Of a stretch of 64,000 bases of DNA, positions 1 to 10,779 are shown in pieces; position 1 is the first letter of the stretch, and every line of letters begins with the position of its first letter. Origin of the DNA: Aspidapion aeneum (Eukaryota > Arthropoda > Insecta > Coleoptera > Brentidae); the NCBI GenBank assembly GCA_963576565.1, contig OY755042.1, positions 7,464,372-7,528,371 on the forward strand, read 5' to 3'. The notes under the pieces were generated by a model. It saw only the letters and a program-made list of their open reading frames with translations. It did no database searches and had not been told where the DNA came from. Both the position numbers and the translations under genes were made by a program.

Positions 1-14
1 GTTTTTTTTTAAAT

Positions 15-165
15 TGTTCAGTTTGCTTTGGTTCGGTTCGGTTCAATTCGGTTCCGTTCGGTTCGGATTCACATCCTCTGGGATCCCGGGTAGGAAGTCA
101 GGAAAGTTTTTTTTTTGAAAAAAATTATTGGTTCAGTTTGCTTTGGTTCGGTTCGGTTAGATTTG
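15..165. repeat. Degenerate GGTTC/GGTTCGGTTC pentamer repeat
   Basis: Two blocks of pentanucleotide repeats (around 26-65 and 140-160), each preceded by the same TTCAGTTTGCTTTGGTTCGG string, about 112 bases apart. This looks like a simple repeat embedded in a larger duplicated unit. It is not the insect telomere repeat TTAGG. Confidence 0.7.
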
Positions 166-1454
166 ATTGATTAGCTTTCGTTATGTTAGCGTTTTTACCT
201 GACAGTTGAATACGCTTTTGTAATAGTTTATTGAGCGATGTTCTCTTACAGATCCGTGCTCATTTCGAGATCAAAACTCTTAAAATCAACACGTATTTGA
301 ACCCAAATATATTGTAACATTTCCGTGTCTATTTCAAAACCGCGCCGACGTGAAATGAGCACGGAAACGTAAATACGCGTCCAGGACAGTGGCCCGCACT
401 TCCTGTAAATAATAGGAACTTATTTACTGGTATTGATTCCTAAAACGAGGCACTGCACTAATTAGTCATTAGCTTAACATTTTACTTGCTTTTTATTTAT
501 ATCTTCTTCTAAACGATTTTATTAGAAAGGAACATATATATTCTTGTCCGGTTGTTACGAATATATTGATTTAGCCGAACTTTAACGTTTTCTATTCGTT
601 GTTGTTTAGACTGTTTTAATGTCAAACAAATTGGGACGGACTTTTTACAAAACAAATTACCGTTTTTGCAACTAAATCAATATTTGCGCACATTTTAATA
701 TAATGTTTCGGATCTTTATTTATTAGGTAAGTACCTATTTTATCTCTCCTTTAAAAGGTCTAGACATATAAAGCGGCACACTGCAGGTACAAAGTGAAAC
801 AACAATTTTTTGAGGCTTCTTTACATGGATTTTGCCGCAAAATTTGGTTTACCATAGCTATGACGCGGTGCCACTTATATACATCCTCAACTATAGAAAT
901 TAATACCTGGTATATATGTTTTTGTATTCGTGTTTAAACGAGGATGCGTATGCCGCTTGCCGCCGGCGCTGCGCTTAACTGAACCCAAATTCTGTGCACC
1001 GTAGATGTCATGTCGCATTCTAATTACGAAATATAGAAATAGAGGACGACATGTCCCTATAGAATTTTATAGTACACAGAATCTGGGCCTTACTTCGGTT
1101 CGTGTTCTTGTAAATCAATTGCGGCGATCGATGCAGCTCGCACCCCCGTAATGCCACCTGCGTCAACGGTTGCCGTTGCCTGTTAAAGGTAGCTATAATA
1201 ATAATAATAGTTTGTTTATCAAAGCTACATTTTTTTGTAAGTACATTGTAAATTACTAGTAAGAGTATTAAACAATTTTTGGCGGTGAAGCTACATGCTT
1301 GTTAGCGGGTTAGTGGGTGTTTTTGTTATGGGTTTTTGGTTTTAACGTCAAATTTGAGGTAAAAGTCACAATCGCGGTTTAAGTTCACTATAAAATTCAC
1401 TTATAAAATACATAATAAATTAGTACAATAATAATAACTATTTAAAAAACACAA
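166..1454. other. Non-coding stretch, no gene seen
   Basis: No coding exon with recognisable protein or convincing splice pairs was found. If the CtBP gene extends upstream of the window this is intron sequence. It contains short ATA runs and one dispersed inverted-repeat sequence (988-1084). Confidence 0.6.
988..1084. repeat. Short dispersed inverted-repeat element, copy 1
   Basis: Begins TTCTGTGCACCGTAG and ends in CTATAGAATTTTATAGTACACAGAA-like sequence, so its ends are imperfect inverted repeats. The core AGAGGACGACATGTC is shared with 21134-21237. A size near 100 bp suggests a very small MITE or a decayed element. Confidence 0.5.
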
Positions 1455-2470
1455 TGTATTTCATTTCTGTTTGTTTGTAGTAGTAGTAGTAGTAGTGTGG
1501 GGTAGGCTCTAGGCCTGGCGACTATGCACATGAAGCGCCCTTTTCGCCAACCCCTGGGCATGCCCCCTACTGCGTCCTTCGCTAAGGAATCTGCCCATCT
1601 TCTGTACAAAGGCCAGAATATCGGGCCACCTCAGATTTAGAAGGTCCTCCGTCTCAAAGGCTTCCTCTTCGAATACCTCTCTTCTTGCCTCCTTGTATGC
1701 TTCACATGGTGAGAGGAAATGCGCCGAAGTCTCGTCCTCGGCCCAAACATCGCTCGCACGTCGCGTCCTCCATCACTCTCATCTTTGCCTGTAGCATGCA
1801 GTGTCCGGTTAGGACTCCCACTATGGCTCCCACCTCTCTTCGTGTTCTACGGAGCAGCCAGTCCCTACGGGATTTGCTGTATCCTGTCACATACTCCTTC
1901 GCCTGTCTGGCGTTTCCTGTGTTGATCCATTCCCTTTGTATCTCTTTCTGGTTCCACTCTGTTAGGGCCGACTTCATTTGCCCTCTTTTGAGCTCCAGGA
2001 AAGGCTCTGGCCCGACGCATTTCTACCGGGATCCTCCCCTGGCGAGTCCGTCCGCTTTCTCGTTTCCTGGGACTCCCATGTGGTCTGGGACCCATACGAG
2101 CTCCACCTCTCTTACGCCGGCCAACTCCTAAAGTGCATCCGCACACTCCTGCACCAAACCCGCGGACATGGTTGGTATGCACAGTGCTTTCAGCGCAGCT
2201 TGACTGTCTGAACAGATGCAGAGGCTTCCTCCCATGTTACCGCCAGTATAGCGTAAACCTCTGCCTGGAAGACTGTTGCATTGGATCCCAGCGAGTAGCT
2301 TTTTCCAATGCCCTTGCCTTCCACGTACACTCCTGCACCGGTCGAATTCCGGCCTGTCAGCCTTGATCCGTCTGTATAGCAGACCGTGGCGTCGCTAAGG
2401 AATTCAACTCCGTCCTCCTTCTATGCATCCCTTGGCGGTATGGTTACACGGTATCTCCTTTTCTCCCTTA
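1455..2470 (-). pseudogene. I-group LINE ORF2 3' fragment, copy A (RNase H and zinc knuckle)
   Basis: The - strand reads the 3' part of a non-LTR retrotransposon ORF2. The RNase H catalytic-type segment YTDGSRLT lies near 2365-2390, followed by a C-terminal region with ALTEWNQKEIQREW and LTGHC-like sequence. Frame changes occur inside RNase H: the SDSQAALKAL-type segment near 2195-2215 sits in another frame, so this copy is dead. RNase H in ORF2 points to the I group (I/R1/Loa-like); the exact clade is uncertain. The 3' end carries a (TAC)n tail, read on the + strand as TAG repeats at 1480-1495. It is a near-identical direct duplicate of the adjacent copy, offset 1016 bases. Confidence 0.75.
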
Positions 2471-3845
2471 TGTATTTCATTTCTGTTTGTTTGTAGTAGT
2501 AGTAGTAGTGTGGGGTAGGCTCTAGGCCTGGCGACTAGGCACATGAAGCACCCTTTTCGCCAACCCTCAGGCACCCCCCTACTGCGTCCTTCCTTCGCTA
2601 AGGAATCTGCCCGTCTTCTGTACAAAGGCCAGAATATCGGGCCACCTCAGATTCAGAAGGTCCTCCGTCTCAAAGGCTTCCTCTTCTAATACCTCTCTTC
2701 TTGTCTCCTTGTATGGTTCACATGATGAGAGGAAATGCGCCGAGGTCTTGGCCCAACATCGCTCGCACGTCGCGTCCTCCTTCACTCTCATCTTTGCCTG
2801 TAGGATGCAGTGTCCGGTTAGGACGCCCACTATGGCTCCCACCTCTGTTCGTGTGCTACGGAGCAACCAGTCCCTACGGGATTTGCTGTATCCTGTCACA
2901 TACTTCTTCGCCTGTCTGGCGTTTCCTGTGTTGATCCATTCCCTTTGTATCTCTTTCTGGTTCCACTCTGTTAGGGCCGACTTCATTTGCCCTCTTGTGA
3001 GCTCCAGGAAAGGCTCTGGCCCGACGCATTTCTACCGGGATCCTCCCCTGGCGAGTCCGTCCGCTTTCTCGTTTCCTGGGACTCCCATGTATCCTGGGAC
3101 CCATACGAGCTCCACCTCTCTTACGCCGGCCAACTTCTAAAGTGCATCCGCACACTCCTGCACCAAACCCGCGGACATGGTTGGTTTGCACAGTGCTTTC
3201 AGCGCAGCTTGACTGTCTGAACAAATGCAGAGGCTTCCTCCCATGTTACCGCTAGTATAGCGTAAACCTCTGCCTGGAAGACTGTTGCATTGGATCCCAG
3301 CGAGTAGCTTTTTCCAATGCCCTTGCCTTCCACGTACACTCCTACACCGGTCGAATTTCGGTCTGTCAGCCTTGATCCGTCTGTATAGCAGACCGTGGCG
3401 TCGCTAAGGAATTAAACTCCGTTCTCCTTCCATGCATCCCTTGGCGGTATGGTTACACGGTATCTCCTTTTCTCCCTTAACCGCTTCTCTGGCATCGCTA
3501 GCCTGTATGTCGATAAAGGAATCTCCTTTTCCGTCACAGTCGCGATCTCCGAATGTCCTTTTTGTCCACCGCTCTTTCTCCACACGCCCGCGTCCCTTAT
3601 CTTAAGGTATGCTGCCATCGCTTCCTTCTTTATCCAGGTGGACAGCGATGAGAGACCCAGGATCGTATTCAGGGCTATGTTAGGAGTAGACCTTAAAGTT
3701 CCGGTGATGCTTAAGGTTGCAAGCCTCTGCATGCTTTCGTGCTTTTTGGCGCTAGTGGTTTTTATTGCCACCAGACGACCGATCCGTATTGGATCCTCAG
3801 TCTTAGTCCCCACTTTCTTCCTACCACCCTTCTTACTTGCCAGAA
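2471..3845 (-). pseudogene. I-group LINE ORF2 3' fragment, copy B (longer copy)
   Basis: Same family as the neighbouring fragment but extending further 5'. From 3813 to about 3412 it encodes the linker between RT and RNase H, with the typical LQRLATLSITG...STPNIALNTILGL pattern. Then comes RNase H (YTDGSRLTDRN near 3360-3390), frameshifted at the SDSQAALKAL segment near 3190-3215. The C-terminal region (2986-2579) includes a CCHC knuckle, CERC followed by H and C at CX2CX6HX4C spacing. A stop lies just before the RNase H motif. The reverse transcriptase core is missing, so this is a 5'-truncated, decayed copy. Confidence 0.78.
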
Positions 3846-5340
3846 TGTTTTGTTTGTAGTAACCATTTTATTAGTTCTATTTTAAATTTTTTCTGAAAGA
3901 TTTGTTCCTTAAGCTGCTGAGGTAGCAGATTATAAATTTTTTGAGCCATTTAGTCAATAGATCTATGACCCACTTCTTCATGGCTTAGAGGAACTAACAT
4001 AAATTCTTTTTTGAATCGTGTGTTTATGTTGTGAGTTACGGGTTGAAGGGAGATTTTTCGCTTAATTACTAACATTAATATATTTTAAAAAATACAGCTG
4101 TCTAATGTCAAATATCTTAACTTCCCTATATAACAAATCGCTAGAAAAAAGTCTGTTTTTATTAAACATTGTTTTTAGTATCCATTTTTGTATGATATCA
4201 AGATATTTTAGGTAGCATTTTTATACACTACCTTATCCAGCGATACCATAATTTATTTGTGACTGTACTAAAACGTAGTAGATATTTTAGCTCACACATA
4301 TACTATACTATAGTAGTGTGAGCTATGGTGATCCTAATTTTTTCGAGAAAAAAAAAGTTGCTCCGATTTCAAAAAATTTTATATATCTTTGCGTTTCAGA
4401 TGATTTTGAAACTTTTTTGTTGCGCCGTCTGTCTGTCTGTCTGTCTGTAACGACCAACGCGCATAACTCAAAAACCGCTTGGCCGATTTTAATGAAATTT
4501 GGTACCTAGGCTGGGTTTTGGACCGAGATGGTCCCATTTAAAAATTAACAAAATCCACCGAACACAAACCAAATAAAAGGGTGGGGGTAGATTTCAAAAA
4601 TTAGAGTTTATGGGAAAATATGGCGTGTGTGATATCAAACAAAAGGTAATTGAGTCTGGAGTTAAACAAAATACATTTTAATTTATTTAAAAAAAGGGTG
4701 GGGGTATATTTCAAAAATTAGAGTTCAAATGAAAATATGGCGTGTGTGATATCAAACGAAAGGTAATTGAGTCCGGCGTTTAACAAAATACATTTTAGTT
4801 TTTGTTTTTTTTAAGGGTGGGGGTAGATTTAAAAAATTTGAGTTTAAGTCAAAACATGGCTTGTGTGGTATCAAACAAAACGTAATTTAGTCTGGAGTTG
4901 AATAAAATATATTTTAGTTTTTAGTTATATTAGCTCACACGTACACTATAACTATAGTACCTAGTGTGAGCTTAGGGGCCCATATATTGGCAGAGTATTT
5001 TAACTGTTTAATTTTTAAAGTTTTAAGAAAGGCAAAAGCGGCCCACCAAATATCTTGTTTTTGAAACTACATGTTCTATTTGCTTGTCCCATCTAAATGC
5101 TGGTCAATCATTATTCCAAGATATTTAATGTATTTTGATATTGAGATAAGCACGTTTCCTCCAGTATTTAGAAAACGAAAATTGTTTAAGTATTTTGATA
5201 TGACACAAAACTTTGTTTTAGTTTGATTAAGAGTAATTTGAAACCAATTAAAAATGTTACCTAAATCGGATTCCGCCCTGTTTTTAAGCTCTTGCCAAGA
5301 GTTTTCAGAATAAAAAAAGCTTATTCCTAAAATTAGTGCC
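3846..5340 (-). pseudogene. Jockey/CR1-like LINE RT 3' portion, split by a hairpin-family insertion
   Basis: On the - strand, 5300-5003 reads SDLGNIFNWFQITLNQTKTK, then YLGIMIDQHLRWDKQIE: the end of the RT palm and the thumb of a LINE ORF2. The 4289-5000 insertion interrupts it. Reading resumes at about 4288-3850 in several frames, with SHEEVGHRSID and then KIYNLLPQQLKEQIF, the usual C-terminal end of jockey/CR1-like ORF2. Multiple frameshifts and stops show that it is dead. The family differs from the 45.5-49.4 kb LINE in sequence but has the same domain order. Confidence 0.68.
4289..5000 (+). mobile_element. Hairpin-ended helentron-like non-autonomous element, copy 1
   Basis: Starts AGCTCACAC...GTGTGAGCT, a palindromic 5' hairpin. 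It then has a (GTCT)n tract near 4428, a conserved block ACGCGCATAACTCAAAAACC, and three units of about 115 bp each starting GGGTGGGGGTAGATTT. It ends in a second AGCTCACAC/GTGTGAGCTT hairpin and GGCAGAGTATTTT. No protein is encoded; QTD/SVCLSVCL-type reading frames are only the microsatellite translated. Subterminal inverted repeats, internal tandem repeats, a GTCT microsatellite and T-rich flanks without a clear target duplication match known HINE/DINE-1 architecture (inference). It interrupts the LINE relic. Confidence 0.8.
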
Positions 5341-5405
5341 CTGAGACGGCATGGCGTTATCGGTCGGGCCGTATTGTTTTGATTTTCACCGGCGCCGCAA
5401 TTTTT

Positions 5406-5544
5406 AGCTCACACATATACTATACTATAGTAGTGTGAGCTATGGTGATCCTAATTTTTTCGAGAAAAAAAAAAGTTGCTCCGATTTCAAAAATTTTTAT
5501 ATATCTTTGCGTTTCAGATGATTTTGAAACTTTTTTGTTGCGCC

Positions 5545-5586
<42 letters not shown>

Positions 5587-6155
5587 ATGTCTGTATGTCT
5601 GTAACGACCAACGCGCATAACTCAAAAACCGCTTGGCCGATTTCAATGAAATTTGGTACCTAGGCTGGGTCTTGGGTCAAGATGGTCCCATTTAAAAATG
5701 AACAAAATCCACCATACACAAACCAAATAAAAGGGTGGGGATAGATTTCAAAAATTAGAGTTTATGTGAAAATATGGCGTGTGTGATATCAAACGAAAGA
5801 TAATTGAGTCTGGAGTGTAACAAAATACATTTTAATTTATTTTAAAAAAAGGGTGGGGGTATATTTTAAAAATTAGAGTTTAAGTAAAAATATGGCGTGT
5901 GTGATATCAAACGAAAGTTAATTAAGTCCGGAGTTCAACAAAATACATTTTAGTTTTTGTTTTTTTAAAGGGTGGGGGTGGATTTCAAAAATTTGAGTTT
6001 AAGTCAGAACATGGTTTGTGTGGTATCAAACAAAAGGTAATTTAGTGTGGAGTTGAATAAAATATATTTCAGTTTTTAGTTATATTAGCTCACACGTACA
6101 CTATAACTATAGTACCTAGTGTGAGCTTAGGGGCCCATACATTGGCAGAGTATTT
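5406..6155 (+). mobile_element. Hairpin-ended helentron-like element, copy 2
   Basis: Same terminal hairpins and core. It has an expanded GTCT array (about 5544-5601) and three internal units. It lies directly next to a hAT-like terminus (6156-6198), suggesting insertion into an older element. Confidence 0.8.
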
Positions 6156-6198
6156 TTGGGTGTGCACCCCCATAGTTTTATACCAAGCGCCGCCACTG
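6156..6198 (-). mobile_element. hAT-like terminal fragment
   Basis: Read on the - strand it begins CAGTGGCGGCGCTTGG, the kind of terminus common to insect hAT non-autonomous elements. The other end is not visible beyond the hairpin element. Only a remnant. Confidence 0.4.
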
Positions 6199-6315
6199 AT
6201 TATAATACATGTTCATTTTGTAAAATTCAGTGGGTTTCACATGAAACAGGTCATTTAAGAATAATATCGTAGCTATGAAATATGCATTTTTTTTATATAA
6301 AATACATTTCATTAG

Positions 6316-6525
<210 letters not shown>

Positions 6526-6736
6526 TAATAATTAACCAGACATTTTGTTTAAAAAACGAAATTCAAGTATATCATTTCTCTCATGTACTCCTTAAACTCG
6601 TAAAATTACGAATGTTGCGGACTAAACTAAAATAAACATGAAAAAAACTTTGGTAGTCAAAATGCTAAATATTATTGGAAGTTTGTCTTATTGGGTTATA
6701 GGGGTGGTTAGATGGAATGAAACTAGTTTTTTTTTA

Positions 6737-7284
6737 AATCAAACAAGTTTCGTGGCTAATCGGGCAAAAAGGAGTTTTTTTGTTTCCCTTATATTTTTCC
6801 GTGGGTAGCCTGAAAGCTTAACCTCACGGGGGTCCAAGATCTAATGGACACCTAATAAGTGTTGACAGTTAACCGTTTCGTCCTTATGGGACTCCTCAGA
6901 ACACTGCTGGTCAATGTGACAAATCTTGCGAAGTTAATCAGACGGTTTTGTCTCTAATTAAATGTAATTAGCGAACTATAGCAAGAGGCGCCATCTACCG
7001 AGATACGAGAGAAAGATAGTAGATGGCGCCTCTTGCTATAGTTCGCTCACTAATTATATTTAATTAGAGACAAAACCGTCTGATTAACTTCGCAAGATTT
7101 GTCACATTGACCAGCAGTGTTCTGAGGAGTCCCATAAGGACGAAACGGTTAACTGTCAACACTTATTAGGTGTCCATTAGATCTTGGACCCCCGTGACGT
7201 TAAGCTTTCAGGCTACCCACGGAGAAATATAAGGGAAACAAAAAAACTCCTTTTTGCCCGATTAGCCACGAAACTTGTTTGATT
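6737..7284. mobile_element. Foldback/palindromic element with ~265-bp arms
   Basis: The left arm (6737 to about 7003) and right arm (about 7018-7284) are nearly perfect reverse complements around a short centre. Arm ends read AATCAAACAAGTTTCGTGGC. The left arm lacks a GTGA present in the right arm and in the half copy at 16181-16464. No coding capacity. Lies in the CtBP intron. Confidence 0.88.
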
Positions 7285-7344
7285 TTTAAATTCACGGGTA
7301 CGAAATTCCACGTTTGTTAGTTTTTTTTTCTTTCGGCAACGTTT

Positions 7345-7380
7345 CGCTTCAATACTGGAGCTTTATCAAGAACATACTTG
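7345..7380 (-). ncRNA. Hammerhead-like/PLE-tail-like motif
   Basis: The - strand reads TTGATAAAGC...GAAGCGAAACGTTGCCG: a TGAT-box, a stem closed by AGCT/AAGC, then GAAAC. It resembles the two better motifs at 7684-7722 and 25687-25725 but lacks an exact CTGATGA, so activity is unlikely. Confidence 0.2.
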
Positions 7381-7381
7381 A

Positions 7382-7654
7382 TTAGAACACAGTCGTGCCA
7401 TTTAAATCGCATATCTGCTTCCAATCTTTAATGGTTTTTGCAATTATTTTGCCAGTGACCTTCATTTTAAAGTTTCCAAAGTCTCTGTACCTGTCAGTAT
7501 GTGTGTTATGCATAAAAATAGTGTAGGGTTTAACTTTCAACACATTACATTTACAAATTGAAAGAATTCGTCCATTTTTCTCAAAGAGACCTGAATACAC
7601 TCCAAGTCTTGGTCTCAACAATTTTTTCGAAACTCGCACTATAAATACGTGCAA
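7382..7654 (-). pseudogene. Unrecognised 90-residue reading frame, probable transposon remnant
   Basis: An open - strand stretch with basic, coding-like composition (SKKLLRPRLGVYSGLFEKNG ... DWKQICDLNG). I do not recognise the family. It is followed directly on the - strand by the GAAGCGAAACGTTG motif, a sequence type often found at the 3' side of Penelope-like elements, so it may be a relic of such an element; this is inference. No clear start or splice signals. Confidence 0.3.
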
Positions 7655-7683
7655 TTAGTTAAGTATGTTTGTTAATATTTGTA

Positions 7684-7722
7684 GGTCTGATGATGCTTAT
7701 ATAGGCGAAACACGTGTAACCG
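7684..7722 (+). ncRNA. Hammerhead-ribozyme-like motif
   Basis: GGT-CTGATGA, then a short stem with loop TTATATA, then GAA, a loopless palindromic stem ACAC-GTGT, A, then ACC. The GGT and ACC on either side can pair as stem I, and ACAC/GTGT as stem III, the arrangement known from Penelope-like-element hammerheads. One extra base follows CTGATGA compared with the classical core. It sits just upstream of the 7740-10234 foldback. Confidence 0.35.
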
Positions 7723-7739
7723 CATTAAATTAAATTGTA

Positions 7740-10234
7740 CAGGGTGTCCCAGAACTAATGGTACATCGTTAAACTGTAGATTCCTTGGGTCAAAATATTA
7801 CGATTTAGCCATACTTACCTTAGTCCAAAAGTTCGTATTAACCGAGATACAGGGTGTTAAACTTTATTTTTTCAATTTGATTTTCTTTAATAACTTTTTT
7901 ACTAATTAATATTTTTGCAAAAAGTAACCAGCGTGTGAGTTTTTTTAAAATTGGCAAGATGATTCCGTTGTAAAATTTGATGTAAAACGTACAGGGTGTT
8001 CCTTGGACCACTAGCATTGCATTAAAATCAGTGAATTTTTTTTGTGCCTCGTTGTATACCAGTTTTTATGTAAAATAATGGTTTTCCCATCGTTTTTATG
8101 TAAAAAAATTATACTGTTTTAAAGTCGCTCAGAGCAACGGTTTTTGAGATTTTTGCATTTAAAGTTTTTATTGCATGTGAGTGATATTTCTAATTTATGT
8201 ATTATACTTTCTTCAATTCTTTCTACTAATTAATAATTTTGCACAAAAAATTGGGTTTAGTGGTTTAGGAAATGGATAATTTAATTTTGGTTAAAAAAAA
8301 ATTATACAGGGTGTTCTCTGGGTCGGTACCGTTATATTAAAATAGGTCTAACTTTTTTGTTCCTCGGTGTATACAAGATTCTATTAAAAACATTAATTTT
8401 TTAATTTTTTTAAGTAAAAAAGTTATAGCGTTTAGAGCAACGGTTTTCAAGATATTTAAATTAGAAATTTTTATTGTATGCGTAAAAGATTTTTGATTAA
8501 ATTCTTACCTACTTCATACATATCAATACTTTTTTATAGAATTCAAGATTTTAAGTTTTCTTAAAAAATATTAAGTTAAAAAATATACAGGGTGGTTCTT
8601 GAATTATCATAAGTGTGTTAAAACAAGTTATTGTCAGTTATTGCAACTGTGTAGGGCTATGTTTTTAATGAGGAACAAAAACCCCTTCGTATTAGTTTTT
8701 TTAAAATGGTAAGTACATATACTTTATTAATGCAAGTATTTTAGCTCACACATATACTATACTATAGTAGTGTGAGCTATGGTGATCCTAATTTTTTCGA
8801 GAAAAAAAAAGTTGCTCCAATTTCAAAAATTTTTATATATCTTTGCGTTTCAGATGATTTTGAATCTTTTTTGTTGCGCCGTCTGTCTGTCTGTCTGTCT
8901 GTATGTCTGTCTGTGTGTCTGTATGTCTGTCTGTAACGACCAACGCGCATAACTCAAAAACCGCTTGGCCGATTTTAATGAAATTTGGTACCTAGGCTGG
9001 GTCTTGGGTCGAGATGGTCCCATTTGAAAATGAGCAAAATCCACCGAACACAAACCAAATAAAAGGGTGGGGGTAGATTTCAAAAATTAGAGTTTATGTG
9101 AAAATATGGCGTGTGTGATATTAAACGAAAGGTAATTGAGTCCGGACTTTAACAAAATACATTTTAGTTTTTGTTTTTTTGTAAGGGTGGGGGTAGATTT
9201 CAAAAATTTGAGTTTAAGTCAAAACATGGCTTGTGTGGTATCAAACAAAAGGTAATTTAGTCTGGAGTTGAATAAAATATATTTCAGTTTTTAGTTATAT
9301 TAGCTCACACGTACACTATAACTATAGTAACTAGTGTGAGCTTAGGGGCCCATATATTGGCAGAGTATTTTTATTGTTTAAAAAAAAAGTTAATTATTAA
9401 AAAAATTAATATTTTATTATTTATTTAAAAAAAATACCAAGTTTCTTAAGCATGGCGCTCCCAGCAACTAAGTTAAAATTTTAAAATTCACAAATAGTAA
9501 ATCAAACTTAAAATTGTTTATTACACATAGTAGGCTTGTTATTAATAATTATTTAATAATTAAAATAATATTCTGTTTAAAAACCTGGCACACCAAGTAT
9601 ACACCGTGGCACAAAAAATACACTAATGATTTTAATGCAATGGTAGTGGTCCAAAGAACACCCTGTACATCAAATTTTTCAACGGAATCGTCTTGAAAAT
9701 TTCAGGAAGACCTACATGCTGGTTAGTTTGTGCAAAAATATTAATTAGTAGAAAGAATTGAAGGAAAGATCATACATAAATTAGGCATATCATTCACATG
9801 CAATAAAAACTTTAAATGCAAAAATCTCAAAAACCGTTGCTCTGAGCGACTTTAAAACAGTATAACTTTTTTACATAAAAAGGATGGGAAAACCATTATT
9901 TTACATAAAAACTGGTATACCACGAGGCACAAAAAAAATTCACTGATTTTAATGCAATGGTAGTGGTCCAAGGAACACCCTATACATTGTACAACAAAAT
10001 TTTCAACGGAATCGTCTTCCCAATTTCAAAAAAACTTACACGTTTGTTATTTTTTGCAAAATAATTAATTAGTAAAAAAGTTATTAAAGAAAATCGAATT
10101 GAAAAAATAAAGTTTAACACCCTGTATCTCCGTTAGTACGAACTTTTGGACTAAGGTAAGTATGGCTAAATCGTAATATTTTGACCCAGGAAATCTACAG
10201 TTTAACTATGTACCATTAGTTTTGGGACACCCTG
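7740..10234. mobile_element. 2.5-kb TA-flanked foldback element with CAGGGTGTCCC termini
   Basis: Ends are TA-CAGGGTGTCCCAGAACTAA and the reverse complement (ACACCCTG-TA at 10225-10236). The first ~180 bases match the last ~180 in inverted orientation. Further inverted matches pair ACAGGGTGTTCC modules at 7992 and 8306 with AACACCCTG/AACACCCTA modules at 9659 and 9975. No open reading frame. A hairpin-family copy (8743-9370) is inserted near the centre. TA flanks fit the IS630/Tc1/mariner superfamily. Confidence 0.82.
8743..9370 (+). mobile_element. Hairpin-ended helentron-like element, copy 3 (short)
   Basis: Complete termini but only two internal ~115-bp units, at about 9065 and 9186. GTCT array at 8880-8935. 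Nested in the 7740-10234 foldback. Confidence 0.8.
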
Positions 10235-10239
10235 TATAT

Positions 10240-10779
10240 AAAAAAAAATTGGATCAAGACTTGGAATGTATTGGACTTGGAATCCACTTACAACTGTAGT
10301 GCAATTAACCTCTTGTTTCGCATCATCTTGGTAATAGAAAATTAATCTAGTGTTAACAAGCTTCCTTTAAAGATGGAAACTAAATTAGGAAAAAAATTCC
10401 ATTCCATTCCAATTCCATTGTGTGTATAAGTGTTGTATGTTTCTTGTACGTCGTAACGTCAATTCTAGTCATCTGTGATATTCATTTTATCAAATGTCAT
10501 AAGCATTATAAAACATTAATCATGGAAACATTTTCAAATAGGATAAATGCTCTAAAATAATAAGTTGATATAGCGTAATCTTTTTCTTATTTAACCAAAA
10601 TTGTATTTTCCACAAACCCCATGTAGTTAATTTTATCTGGGACACTCTGTATAATAACATCCTGAGCATGTCTAAAAATATTTATAAGTATGTGGTTTAC
10701 AACCTCTTCTAGTGCATCCTTAAAGATTTTATTTATCTTAAAGTTCAGAGCTTTTTTTGAAAAAAAAATATGGTCTACT
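10240..10779. other. Intronic non-coding stretch
   Basis: No coding signal. A solitary GGGACACTCTGTATA near 10640 may be one end of a decayed TA-type foldback. Confidence 0.5.

Noticed and set aside
15..165. Telomere-like repeat
   Set aside because: The unit is GGTTC-based and degenerate, not TTAGG or TCAGG.
1685..2366. + strand open frames in the first LINE region
   Set aside because: They overlap the - strand LINE protein, which has clear RNase H and zinc-knuckle motifs; they have no similarity to known proteins.
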